From Archivesica marissinica (lineage: Eukaryota > Mollusca > Bivalvia > Venerida > Vesicomyidae): 64,000 nt of DNA. This document shows, piece by piece, positions 1-12,000 of this stretch. Made by a program: the position numbers and the translations under genes. Positions within the stretch are counted from its first letter, which is position 1. Each line of letters opens with the position of its first letter. The notes beneath the pieces were generated by a model that worked only from the letters and a program-made list of their open reading frames with translations, did not search any database and was not told the DNA's origin. The stretch is from assembly GCA_014843695.1 (NCBI GenBank), contig CM026404.1:56674608-56738607 (forward strand), in the 5' to 3' direction.

Positions 1-818
1 NNNNNNNNNNNNNNNNNNNNNNNNNNNNNNNNNNNNNNNNNNNNNNNNNNNNNNNNNNNNNNNNNNNNNNNNNNNNNNNNNNNNNNNNNNNNNNNNNNNN
101 NNNNNNNNNNNNNNNNNNNNNNNNNNNNNNNNNNNNNNNNNNNNNNNNNNNNNNNNNNNNNNNNNNNNNNNNNNNNNNNNNNNNNNNNNNNNNNNNNNNN
201 NNNNNNNNNNNNNNNNNNNNNNNNNNNNNNNNNNNNNNNNNNNNNNNNNNNNNNNNNNNNNNNNNNNNNNNNNNNNNNNNNNNNNNNNNNNNNNNNNNNN
301 NNNNNNNNNNNNNNNNNNNNNNNNNNNNNNNNNNNNNNNNNNNNNNNNNNNNNNNNNNNNNNNNNNNNNNNNNNNNNNNNNNNNNNNNNNNNNNNNNNNN
401 NNNNNNNNNNNNNNNNNNNNNNNNNNNNNNNNNNNNNNNNNNNNNNNNNNNNNNNNNNNNNNNNNNNNNNNNNNNNNNNNNNNNNNNNNNNNNNNNNNNN
501 NNNNNNNNNNNNNNNNNNNNNNNNNNNNNNNNNNNNNNNNNNNNNNNNNNNNNNNNNNNNNNNNNNNNNNNNNNNNNNNNNNNNNNNNNNNNNNNNNNNN
601 NNNNNNNNNNNNNNNNNNNNNNNNNNNNNNNNNNNNNNNNNNNNNNNNNNNNNNNNNNNNNNNNNNNNNNNNNNNNNNNNNNNNNNNNNNNNNNNNNNNN
701 NNNNNNNNNNNNNNNNNNNNNNNNNNNNNNNNNNNNNNNNNNNNNNNNNNNNNNNNNNNNNNNNNNNNNNNNNNNNNNNNNNNNNNNNNNNNNNNNNNNN
801 NNNNNNNNNNNNNNNNNN
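1..818. other. Assembly gap (Ns)
   Basis: All bases are N. The called sequence resumes inside a 27-bp tandem array, so the gap is probably a collapsed or unresolved continuation of that array. Confidence 0.99.
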
Positions 819-3075
819 CATGCACGCTGCAAGATGTGCCCTGACCATGCACGCTGTGAGGTGTGCCCTGACCATGCACGCTGCAAGATGTGCCCTGACC
901 ATGCACGCTGTGAGGTGTGCCCTGACCATGCACGCTGAGGTGTGCCCTGACCATGCACGCTGTGAGGTGTGCCCTGACCGTGCACGCTGTGAGGTGTGCC
1001 CTGACCATGCACGCTGTGAGGTGTGCCCTGACCATGCACGCTGTGAGGTGTGCCCTGACCGTGCACGCTGCAAGATGTGCCCTGACCGTGCACGCTGTGA
1101 GGTGTGCCCTGACCATGCACGCTGCAAGATGTGCCCTGACCGTGCACGCTGTGAGGTGTGCCCTGACCATGCACGCTGCAAGATGTGCCCTGACCGTGCA
1201 CGCTGTGAGGTGTGCCCTGACCATGCACGCTGCAAGATGTGCCCTGACCATGCACGCTGCAAGATGTGCCCTGACCGTGCACGCTGTGAGGTGTGCCCTG
1301 ACCATGCACGCTGCAAGATGTGCCCTGACCATGCACGCTGTGAGGTGTGCCCTGACCATGCACGCTGTGAGGTGTGCCCTGACCATGCACGCTGTGAGGT
1401 GTGCCCTGACCGTGCACGCTGTGATGTGCCCTGACCATGCACGCTGCAAGATGTGCCCTGACCATGCACGCTGCAAGATGTGCCCTGACCGTGCACGCTG
1501 CAAGATGTGCCCTGACCGTGCACGCGTGAGGTGTGCCCTGACCGTGCACGCTGCAAGATGTGCCCTGACCGTGCACGCTGTGAGGTGTGCCCTGACCATG
1601 CACGCTGTGAGGTGTGCCCTGACCGTGCACGCTGTGAGGTGTGCCCTGACCATGCACGCTGCAAGATGTGCCCTGACCGTGCACGCTGCAAGATGTGCCC
1701 TGACCGTGCACGCTGTGAGGTGTGCCCTGACCATGCACGCTGCAAGATGTGCACTGACCGTGCACGCTGTGAGGTGTGCCCTGACCATGCACGCTGTGAG
1801 GTGTGCCCTGACCGTGCACGCTGTGCCCTGACCGTGCACGCTGTGGTGTGCCCTGACCATGCACGCTGCAAGATGTGCCCTGACCGTGCACGCTGTGAGG
1901 TGTGCCCTGACCATGCCCGCTGCAAGATGTGCCCTGACCATGCACGCTGTGCCCTGACCATGCACGCTGCAAGATGTGCCCTAACCGTGCACACTGTGAG
2001 GAGTGCCCTGACCGTGCACGCTGCAAGATGTGCCCTGACCGTGCACGCTGCAAGATGTGCCCTGCCCATGCACGCTGCAAGATGTGCCCTGACCGTGCAC
2101 GCTGCAAGATGTGCCCTGACCGTGCACGCTGTGAGGTGTGCCCTGACCATGCACGCTGCAAGATGTGCCCTGACCATGCACACTGCAAGATGTGCCCTGA
2201 CCATGCACGCTGTGAGGTGTGCCCTGACCATGCACGCTACAAGATGTGCCCTGACAGTGCACGCTGCAAGATGTGCCCTGACTATGCACGCTGCAAGGTA
2301 TGCCCTGAACATGCACGCTGTGAGGTGTGCCCTGACCATGCACGCTGTGAGATGTGCCCTGACCATGCACGCTGCAAGATGTGCCCTGACCATGCACGCT
2401 GTGAGGTGTGCCCTGACCATGCACGCTGCAAGATGTGCCCTGACCGTGCACGCTGCAAGATGTGCCCTGACCGTGCACGCTGTGAGGTGTGCCCTGACCG
2501 TGCACGCTGTGAGGTGTGCCCTGACCGTGCACGCTGTAAGATGTGCCCTGACCGTGCACGCTGTGAGGTGTGCCCTGACCGTGCATGCTGTGAGGTGTGC
2601 CCTGACCATGCACGCTGCAAGATGTGCCCTGACCGTGCACGCTATGAGGTGTGCCCTGACCGTGCACGCTGTGAGGTGTGCCCTGACCGTGCACGCTGTG
2701 AGGTGTGCCCTGACCATGCACGCTGCAAGATGTGCCCTGACCGTGCACGCTGTGAGATGTGCCCTGACCGTGCACGCTGTGAGGTGTGCCCTGACCATGC
2801 ACGCTGTGAGGTGTGCCCTGACCGTGCACGCTGTGAGGTGTGCCCTGACCGTGCACGCTGTGCCCTGACCATGCACGCTGTGAGGTGTGCCCTGACCGTG
2901 CACGCTGTGAGGTGTGCCCTGACCGTGCACGCTATGAGGTGTGCCCTGACTGTGCACGCTGTGAGGTGTGCCCTGACCGTGCACGCTGTGAGGTGTGCCC
3001 TGACGATGCACGCTGCAAGATGTGCCCTGACCGTGCACGCTATGAGGTGTGCCCTGAACGTGCACGCTGTGAGGT
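819..3075. repeat. 27-bp minisatellite array, about 83 copies
   Basis: The unit alternates between two variants (GTGCCCTGACCRTGCACG core followed by CTGTGAGGT or CTGCAAGAT). The length is nine codons and most units lack stops, so several frames on both strands stay open for hundreds of codons (for example repeated CPDRARCEV or HAVRCALTM). Occasional 9- to 12-bp deletions shift frame. No start context, splice structure or non-repeat coding sequence supports a protein. The array lies downstream of the 3' end of the EDRF1 gene and abuts the gap. Confidence 0.95.
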
Positions 3076-3455
3076 GGCAGACATGCAGCCTTTCAGATCA
3101 GGTGAACAAAAATAGAGCAACCCATTCCAGCAACGAATGGAAATAATACCAAACTAAAACAAACAAGTGCTTCTTTAACTTTATTTTCAAACATGAGATA
3201 ATGTTGTTTGCCAAATAAATAAATATTACAACACTATACAATTAGCTAATAGGATCTCATTCATATAAACTCGGACTAGAATAAAGAGACGACATAAGGG
3301 ATGGGCAAAAAATGGCTATACTAATACACTACAATATATTGCATAACAATGCAAACATGGAGATAATCTCAATAAGCTTTAAGCTTTCGATTAAATCCAT
3401 TTTCATTCTGTATACAATAGATATGTACTGTACATTATGAATGAATAAATATGTT
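3076..3455. other. AT-rich spacer, nothing recognised
   Basis: Single-copy-looking AT-rich sequence with no open frame, tRNA box or terminal repeat that I can recognise. Confidence 0.4.
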
Positions 3456-3696
3456 TTAACCCATTCAACACCAAGTAACTCACATGGACTGGTCCATGAT
3501 ATTCATAAACCAATAAATGAATCAGTAAATCACATTTGGATAAGTTCATTTATCAAAATGGGTAATTATGTCTAAAAATAGTCATATCACTGGCAAAAAG
3601 TGCAGATCCTGATGAGACGGCTTGTCACGAGCCGGCTCATCTGGATCTACACTTTTTGTAAGCCTATTTAGAGGTCTGTGGTGTTGAAAGGGTTAA
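3456..3696. mobile_element. TTAA-flanked MITE, family 1 (piggyBac-like), complete
   Basis: Starts TTAACCCATTCAACACCA and ends with the inverse TGGTGTTGAAAGGGTTAA, so it has TTAA at both ends and CCC-type terminal repeats as in piggyBac elements. Inside, AAAAAGTGCAGATCC and GGATCTACACTTTTT flank a second palindrome centred on GGCTYGTCACGAGCC, giving a long hairpin. No coding capacity. Further copies or fragments lie at 13204, 15328, 17262 and 22859. Confidence 0.85.
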
Positions 3697-4123
3697 GAAA
3701 TAATATATGTCTTTCAGTTATTTATTGGTGAATAAAACATGGTCTGGAGTTCTGACGCGTGGTAACTAATTCCGGGACTCACACTCAGAACGACAAACCA
3801 TGTTTTATTGCAATATAAATAATGCAAATACAAACATTACCGTATATAGATTCTAACATGAACAAAATCTAAAAAGGGCAAAAGTAGATGGTGTTATTTA
3901 TTAGCGACAAGCTGATGAGATATCAGATGATTGATCAAGATACGATCATTCTGTTAGACAGATCGCTAAAAATACATCTGCAAGTACTGACATCGAAGTT
4001 GTATCCACCAGACTTGATGTCGGATATTACTAGCTATAGCGAATACGGCTTTGATGCCAGGAACTTGAAACTTTATCTGCATTTGTTTAATCATATTTTA
4101 TTTGCTATTTTACTATTTTTATT
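3697..4123. other. Unassigned sequence with a short palindrome
   Basis: Contains an imperfect inverted repeat at about 3731-3815 (arms AATAAAACATGGTCTGG and AAACCATGTTTTATT). An open stretch from 3888 on the plus strand runs into the SINE at 4124 and matches nothing I know, so it is not called as a gene. Confidence 0.4.
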
Positions 4124-4380
4124 TGCTAGTCTCCGTGGCCCAGTGGTTAAGGCGTCCGCCTACGGAGCGGGAGGTCGAAGGTTTGAATCTCGTCAGGGGT
4201 TCGTTCTGATATGGCCGGTTGGTGAGCCGCCAGCTAGTTAAATAATGGTTACCGATTGCCTACCAGCCTGGCGCCTGGCATACAAGCATAGGATTCGGGA
4301 AGTACTGATGTTCATAAAAAGAGGTGTCTCATAAGTCAGAAATGACTGGCCCTTTAAATAGGGGTGACACTATAATAAAC
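4124..4380 (+). mobile_element. tRNA-derived SINE, family E (single copy here)
   Basis: The head has tRNA-like A and B boxes (GGCCCAGTGGTTAAGG and AGGTTTGAATCTC). The body is non-coding and ends near a short A-rich segment (ATAATAAACAAAC). No other copy of this family was seen in the window. Confidence 0.65.
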
Positions 4381-4692
4381 AAACACTTTACTTTTATATA
4401 GTACATATAGACTTAACATTCATTATATGTGATAAAATGCAAAATGGGTTGGGCAACAAGTATGTGGTTAATATCCGTGGTATATCAGCAGGTGTCAAAA
4501 AGCCAGTGAGTGAATCTATATGTTACATGAAACATGATATAAAAAAAACTGATTGTACAATAAATGTTAGAATGACATGGGGGGGCGGGCAGTCCTGACT
4601 GTTGATTTCGGCCTGGACTGATTTGGTTTTTGAGAACCCCTGGACTTACTTCGTATAATGGACGAAACAAGGTGTAATATCTCCAGCAAAAC

Positions 4693-5690
4693 TCATCCAA
4701 GTGGAAACTTCCAATGATATTGCTCACACTAAGCTTAGTTGAGATCAGCCAAGTGGAAACTTCCAATGGTATTGCTCACACTAAGCTTAGTTGAGATCAT
4801 CCAAGTGGAAACGTCCAATGATATTGCTCATGCTAAGCTTAGTTGAGATCATCCAAGTGGAAACTTGCAATGATATTGCTCACACTAAGCTTAGTTGAGA
4901 CCAGCCAAGTGGAAACGTCCAATGATATTGCTCACACTAAGCTTAGTTGAGATCAGCCAAGTGGAAACTTACAATGATATTGCTCACACTAAGCTTAGTT
5001 GAGATCAGCCAAGTGGAAACTTCCAATGGTATTGCTCACACTAAGCTTAGTTGAGATCAGCCAAGTGGAAACTTACAATGATATTGCTCACACTAAGCTT
5101 AGTTGAGATCAGTCAAGTGGAAACTTGCAATGATATTGCTCACACTAAGCTTAGTTGAGACCAGCTAAGTGGAAACATCCAATGATATTGCTCACACTAA
5201 GCTTAGTTGAGATCAGCCAAGTGGAAACATCCAATGATATTGCTCACACTAAGCTTAGTTGAGACCAGCTAAGTGGAAACTTCCAATGATATTGCTCACA
5301 CTAAGCTTAGTTGAGACCAGCTAAGTGGAAACATCCAATGATATTGCTCATGCTAAGCTTAGTTGAGACCAGCTAAGTGGAAACTTCCAATGATATTGCT
5401 CATGCTAAGCTTAGTTGAGACCAGCTAAGTGGAAACTTCCAATGATATTGCTCACACTAAGCTTAGTTGAGACCAGCTAAGTGGAAACATCCAATGATAT
5501 TGCTCATGCTAAGCTTAGTTGAGACCAGCTAAGTGGAAACTTGCAATGATATTGCTCCCACTAAGCTTAGTTGAGACTAGCCAAGTGGAAACTTCCAATG
5601 TTATTGCTCACACTAAGCTTAGTTGAGACCAGCCAAGTGGAAACTTGCAATGATATTGCTCCCACTAAGCTTAGTTGAGACCAGCTAAGT
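4693..5690. repeat. 52-bp minisatellite, about 19 copies
   Basis: Units share AAGTGGAAAC, CAATGATATTGCTC and the palindromic CTAAGCTTAG (contains a HindIII site). Units differ by point changes such as CAC/ATG and ATCAGCC/ACCAGCT. The array sits just beyond the 3' end of the EDRF1 gene. Confidence 0.95.
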
Positions 5691-5707
5691 AACGAGGATA
5701 TTAGATG

Positions 5708-5713
5708 TTTATT
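5708..5713 (-). promoter_or_regulatory. Candidate EDRF1 polyadenylation signal
   Basis: AATAAA on the minus strand about 160 nt past the EDRF1 stop codon and just before the 52-bp array. It is the nearest canonical signal I see downstream of the stop. Confidence 0.5.
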
Positions 5714-5762
5714 CAGAAGCACAAGCATTGGAGATACAGTGAACAGTATCACCTAACATTGA

Positions 5763-5866
5763 GCACAACTCAACTGAGCTCGTATACACAGTACGGTATG
5801 TCGTCACTTCTATGCACAACTCAACTGAGCTCGTATACACAGTACGTTATGTCGTCACTTCTGTGC
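5763..5866. repeat. Two-copy direct repeat of about 52 bp in the EDRF1 3' UTR
   Basis: The segment containing CTCAACTGAGCTCGTATACA occurs twice in direct succession, with two or three base differences, between the stop codon and the candidate poly(A) signal. Confidence 0.8.
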
Positions 5867-5873
5867 TAACTGT

Positions 5874-6060
5874 TCATGTAACACCAGTGTCTTGTTGACT
5901 TATTTTGTGGCAGAAATTTGATACTTGGACGAGTAACGTTTCGAGGAAAGTACATTTAGTGAGTATTTTGTTGGGCAACATATCAGATGGATCATTGCTT
6001 ATACTTGTAGCATACAGCGCCTTGAGATCCTCAATTCTCACAGACTTCTGCTTGTTACCA
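5874..6060 (-). CDS. EDRF1: EDRF1 exon 15 (C-terminal exon, with stop)
   Basis: Acceptor TTTCAG precedes 6060. The first T completes the AG left by the previous exon. Encodes 61 residues (about 879-939 of the partial model), including VRIEDLKALYATSISND and TFLETLLVQVSNFCHKI, then TGA at 5874-5876. The helical, leucine-rich character resembles the human C-terminus. Similarity is weaker here than elsewhere, but phase and open frame both fit. Confidence 0.75.
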
Positions 6061-9000
6061 CTGAAATGTACAAGTGAACATATACAATCAATCTGTATAA
6101 GTGAACATACACAATCAATATGTATACAGTCAAACCTGTGTTAGTGGTCACCTCTATTAAGCAGTCGACCTGTATTAAGCAGCCAGTTTTCAGATTCCCA
6201 ATATGTTACTTTGTTATACATTTGACCTGTATTAAGCAGCCACCTGTGCTACACAGCCACTTTCCGTGATTCCCCTGGTTGACTGCTTAACACAGGTTTC
6301 ACTGTAAGTTAACATGTCTGCACTGGTGATTTTGGGTATTATAGTCCACACAGTTGAGGTTATATGACACAAAACCCGACTACTAAAGAAATTTCAGATC
6401 GAGATATAATTTTCATTATAAATATTAAATATGCACAACCAAACAGATTGATGGTACAACCAAACAGATTGATGGCACAACCAAACAGATAGATGGCACA
6501 ACCAAACAGATAGATGGCACAACCAAACAGATTGATGGTACAACCAAACAGATTGATGGTACAACCAAACAGATTGATGGCACAACCAAGCAGATTGATG
6601 GCACAACCAAACAAATTGATGGTACAACCAAACAGATTGATGGTACAACCAAACAGATTGATGGTACAACCAAACAGATTGATGGCACAACCAAACAGAT
6701 TGATGGCACAACCAAACAGATTGATGGCACAACCAAACAGATTGATGGCACAACCAAACAGATTGATGGCACAACCAAACAGATTGATGGCACAACCAAA
6801 CAGATTGATGGCACAACCAAACATATTGATGGCACAACCAAACAGATTGATGGCACAACCAAACAGATTGATGGTACAACCAAACAGATTGATGGCACAA
6901 CCAAACAGATTGATGGCACAACCAAACAGATTGATGGCACAACCAAGCAGATTGATGGCACAACCAAGCAGATTGATGGCACAACCAAGCAGATTGATGG
7001 CACAACCAAACAGATTGATGGTACAACCAAACAGATTGATGGCACAACCAAACAGATTGATGGCACAACCAAACAGATTGATGGCACAACCAAACAGATT
7101 GATGGCACAACCAGACAGATTGATGGCACAACCAAACAGATTGATGGCACAACCAAACAGATTGATGGCACAACCAAACAGATTGATGGCACAACCAAAC
7201 AGATTGATGGCACAACCAAACAGATTGATGGCACAACCAAACAGATTGATGGCACAACCAAACAGATTGATGGTACAACCAAGTACTTAGTCTGGTTAGT
7301 GGTCCACTACAATCATTCATGTCTGAAGAGTAATGAAGAGGTCCCAATTCTAAATTGTTTATTGATTGTTCGGGTTTTATGCCTTCATAAACACCATTTT
7401 GGGCTATATTGCCAGCGGGCAGTTTACCTAACAACACCTTTCCTGGGCAGGCTACAGCGGTTAACCAGTACTTGGTGCACCAACCTCTGTAAGAAACTGC
7501 TAACTTTTTCATATAAACAGACACGACTATCAGTGATGATCAGTGATGATAGGCTACAGTGGCATACAAGTCAACGACCGTAACCATTCGACCACGGAGG
7601 TGGTTCCCAATTCTATATTGCCTGGATGCCTCAGAACCAGTATCATCCAGTATCTAGAAGATATTTGTTTGTTTCAGTGTATGATCGAATTATATTTCAC
7701 AGTATGGCAATTGAAAGAATTATTATCATGAATGGCACTAGCCACAGGTCATAATAATAGTTCTATGTTCATGAGTGAAATCTAGTTTGATCATTCACTT
7801 AAACAAATAATTTTATTTTTATTTTACATTGTGGAATAACACATTATATTTCTGTGTGTGTGTTTTACGTTTATTTATCGTCGCTACCGGCTGCCCATAT
7901 GAGCGACGCCTCCTGAAGAGATTAGTCATTTTAGATTTTTGGAGGATAGTGCAATGATAGACAGAGACCCATTCCAGAGTCTCCTCTGGTTCTTTTACGA
8001 GCACGGTCTTAAAGCACCGACACGAGACCTCGGTTTAAAGTCCCATCTGAAAGACTGTTAATTTTATTAGGGTCAGACATACACTGCGATCCCAGGATTA
8101 CCAGTCCAACGTGTTAACCACTGGACTACAGATCCGTCTGTATTTATTTTATGTTTCACATGATGTTAATGACGGGGGGCTCGAACCTGCGATCCCTGGA
8201 TTACCAGTCCAACGTGTTAACCACTGGACTACAGATCCGTCTGTATTTATTTTATGTTTCACATGATGTTAATGACGGGGGGCTCGAACCTGCGATCCCT
8301 GGATTACCAGTCCAGCGTGATACCACTGGACTACAGATCCGTCTGTATTTATTTTATGTTTCACATGATATTAATGACGGGGGGCTCGAACCTGCGATCC
8401 CTGGATTACCAGTCCAGCGTGATACCACTGGACTACAGACCCTGTCATTATATTTCACGGATAAATTTCTATTTTTATTGGAAAGCATAAAAGAATTGTA
8501 CATTGTGGAAGTCGTGATAGCTCAGTGGTAGTGCGTTCGCTTCACGTGCGAAAGGCCCGGAGTTCGAGCCCCGCTGGAGCCGTTACGATTGTGTCCTTAG
8601 GCAAGGCATTTAAATTCCACATGCCTCTTCTCTCTCCCTCGTGGCGATGGATTCCATCAGGAATGAGGTCTCGAGAGTGATTAGTATAAGTTATAAGAAC
8701 TTGTTTCGCAATCGTGCTAAAATAAATTTGTATAAACTAAAAGAATTGTACTTACAAGCACTAGTGTTTATATCATTTGTTATTATAATTAACCACATTC
8801 TATCAAACACAGTCTCATATGTTACATGCAATGGATGCATGATGTCTAGTGAGAGTAAATGCAAACATTCAATTAGGCATTCTCAAAACAAGGGTGATTC
8901 AGTCATAGATATTCATCTCTTTACCTGTGAAATAAAAATCAACGATATTTATATTAGCAATGCTATTATTATGTATAGTATTCAGGGGCATAGCTTGGCT

Positions 9001-12000
9001 GGAATCGATGTGTAGGCCAACTTAAGACGGGAGGGGGTCCGGGGGTCATCCCCAGGAAAACTATTTATATATAATATAATAATTTAATCCTGGCCTCCCG
9101 ATTTTTGTTGCGGATTTGGCATTTTTATTTTTTCGATTTTTCGGGAAAAAGTGTAGGCCACGGCCTATAGGAAGCTATGCCAATGGTATTAACCCTTTCC
9201 TTCATAGAGATTTAGGTTAATATACTATTATATCTCCATACAAACGACAGCAATTTAGCTATCATGGGGTGGATAAGTAGTCGCCATATCTATCCCACCT
9301 CCATAGATATTACTGGGACTACATGAGATTCTGGCCTGCATTATGAACATTGGTTTGGCTACTACATTGTCAATGTATGTCGTATTGGTAATGGCATCAA
9401 TATGTGCTTCTATGAGGGAAAGGGTTAAAATATTGATCTCGTGTCATTGACATTGTGGAAGTCGTGATAGTGCAATTGTAGCGCATTCGCTTCAGGTACG
9501 AAAGGCCCCGAGTTAGCGCCCAGCTGTAGCTGTTATGAGTGTGCCCTTTAGCAAGGGATTATAAAGTGCCTCTTCTTGCTATCATGGAGATGGATTCCAT
9601 CAGGAATGAGGCCTCGAGAGCGATTAATCTAACGTAGTAAACACTTGTTTTGCAGTCTAGCTAAGATAAATGCAAAAAGGGTCATAAACAATATACAGAT
9701 ATGTTTTTGAATTTGCCCAATAATTATATGTCCTATGAGGGAACGAGTTATCATGTGGATGGTTAAGTCACTAACTAGTCATTAACTAACATGCTTACCT
9801 CCTCTTTGAATGCATATTTGTAATATTTTTTATGAGCTGCTGAAGAACAAATTGCAGACGTTCCTCAATGATGTTTGTAATTGTCTCCCCTTCCTGGTGC
9901 AGATTTGTTTGTTGCTCAGTGTCAGCCAGCTGCACAGCCAAGCATCTCAATGATTCCTGACAGTCTGCCAAACATTGCAACATCTGCTGGAGAATCTTCA
10001 CACTCCTAGAGTTGGACTGGCCTGAAATCAAAAATGACTTAGTGTTCATAGAATCTCAAATATTGGACAAACAAAAATTTAAAAGTCGCGTATATGCATT
10101 TGTTTACTTCTAATGGAGATACATGGACGATATTTGTTTAGTTTATACAAATTTATTTTAGCTCGATTGCGAAACAAGTTCTTATAACTTATATTAATCA
10201 CTCTCGAGACCTCATTCCTGATGGAATCCATCGCCACGAGGGAGAAAGAGGCAATGTGGAATTTAAATGCCTTGCCTAAGGGCATAATCGTAACGGCTCC
10301 TGAAGCGAACGTGCATCCACTGCGCTATCACGACAGATATTTGTTTGTTTAGATGCATGATCAAGTCATATTTTCCTAATGAACACTGAAAGAAATATTA
10401 ACAATATGTTCATGAGTGAACAATAATACAATCTTTCAATTAAATGAACAAATTCTTTTTATTTTAGACTAAATTATAGTTTATAGTAGTAACCCAACAG
10501 TAGTAACCCAACAGTAGTAACCCAACAGTAGTAACCCAACAGTAGTAACCCAACAGTAGTAACCCAACAGTAGTAACCTAGTAACCCAACAGTAGTAACC
10601 CAACAGTAGTAACCCAACAGTAGTAACCTAGTAACCCAACAGTAGTAACCCAACAGTAGTAACCCAGCAGTAGTAACCTAGTAACCCAACAGTAGTAACC
10701 CAACAGTAGTAACCCAACAGTAGTAACCCAGCAGTAGTAACCCAACAGTAGTAACCCAGCAGTAGTAACCCAGCAGTAGTAACCCAACAGTAGTAACCCA
10801 GCAGTAGTAACCCAGCAGTAGTAACCCAACAGTAGTAACCCAGCAGTAGTAACCAACATAGTAACCCAGCAGTAGTAACCCAACAGTAGTAACCCAACAG
10901 TAGTAACCTAGTAACCCAACAGTATAACCCACAGTAGTAACCCAACAGTAGTAACCCAAGTAACCCAACAGTAGTACCCACAGTAGTAACCCAAGTAATA
11001 GACCCAACAGTAGTAACCCAACAGTAGTAACCCAGAACATAGTAACCAACAGTAGTAACCCATCCACAGTAGTACCCAACAGTAGTAACCCAACAGTAGT
11101 AACCCAGCAGTAGTAACCCAACAGTAGTAACCCAACAGTAGTAACCCAAGTAACCCAACAGTAGTAACCCAACAGTAGTAACCCAAGTAACCCAACAGTA
11201 GTAACCCAAGTAACCCAACAGTAGTAACCCAGCAGTAGTAACCCAACAGTAGTAACCCAACAGTAGTAACCCAAGTAACCCAACAGTAGTAACCCAACAG
11301 TAGTAACCCAACAGTAGTAACCCAACAGTAGTAACCCAACAGTAGTAACCTAGTAACCCAACAGTAGTAACCCAACAGTAGTAACCTAGTAACCCAACAG
11401 TAGTAACCCAACAGTAGTAACCAAGTAACCCAACAGTAGACCCAAGTAACCCAACAGTAGTAACCCAACAGTAGTAACCCAACAGTAGTAACCCAGTAAC
11501 CCAACAGTAGTAACCCAACAGTAGTAACCCAGCAGTAGTAACCCAACAGTAGTAACCCAACAGTAGTAACCCAACAGTAGTAACCCAACAGTAGTAACCC
11601 AGCAGTAGTAACCCAACAGTAGTAACCCAACAGTAGTAACCCAACAGTAGTAACCCAACAGTAGTAACCCAACAGTAGTAACCCAACAGTAGTAACCCAA
11701 CAGTAGTAACCCAACAGTAGTAACCCAACAGTAGTAACCCAACAGTAGTAACCCAACAGTAGTAACCCAACAGTAGTAACCCAACAGTAGTAACCCAACA
11801 GTAGTAACCCAACAGTAGTAACCCAGCAGTAGTAACCCAACAGTAGTAACCCAACAGTAGTAACCCAGCAGTAGTAACCCAACAGTAGTAACCCAACAGT
11901 AGTAACCCAACAGTAGTAACCCAACAGTAGTAACCCAACAGTAGTAACCCAGCAGTAGTAACCCAACAGTAGTAACCCAAGTAACCCAACAGTAGTAACC

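Noticed and set aside
819..3075. CRISPR array
   Set aside because: Direct tandem repeats without unique spacers, in a eukaryotic intron/flank context.
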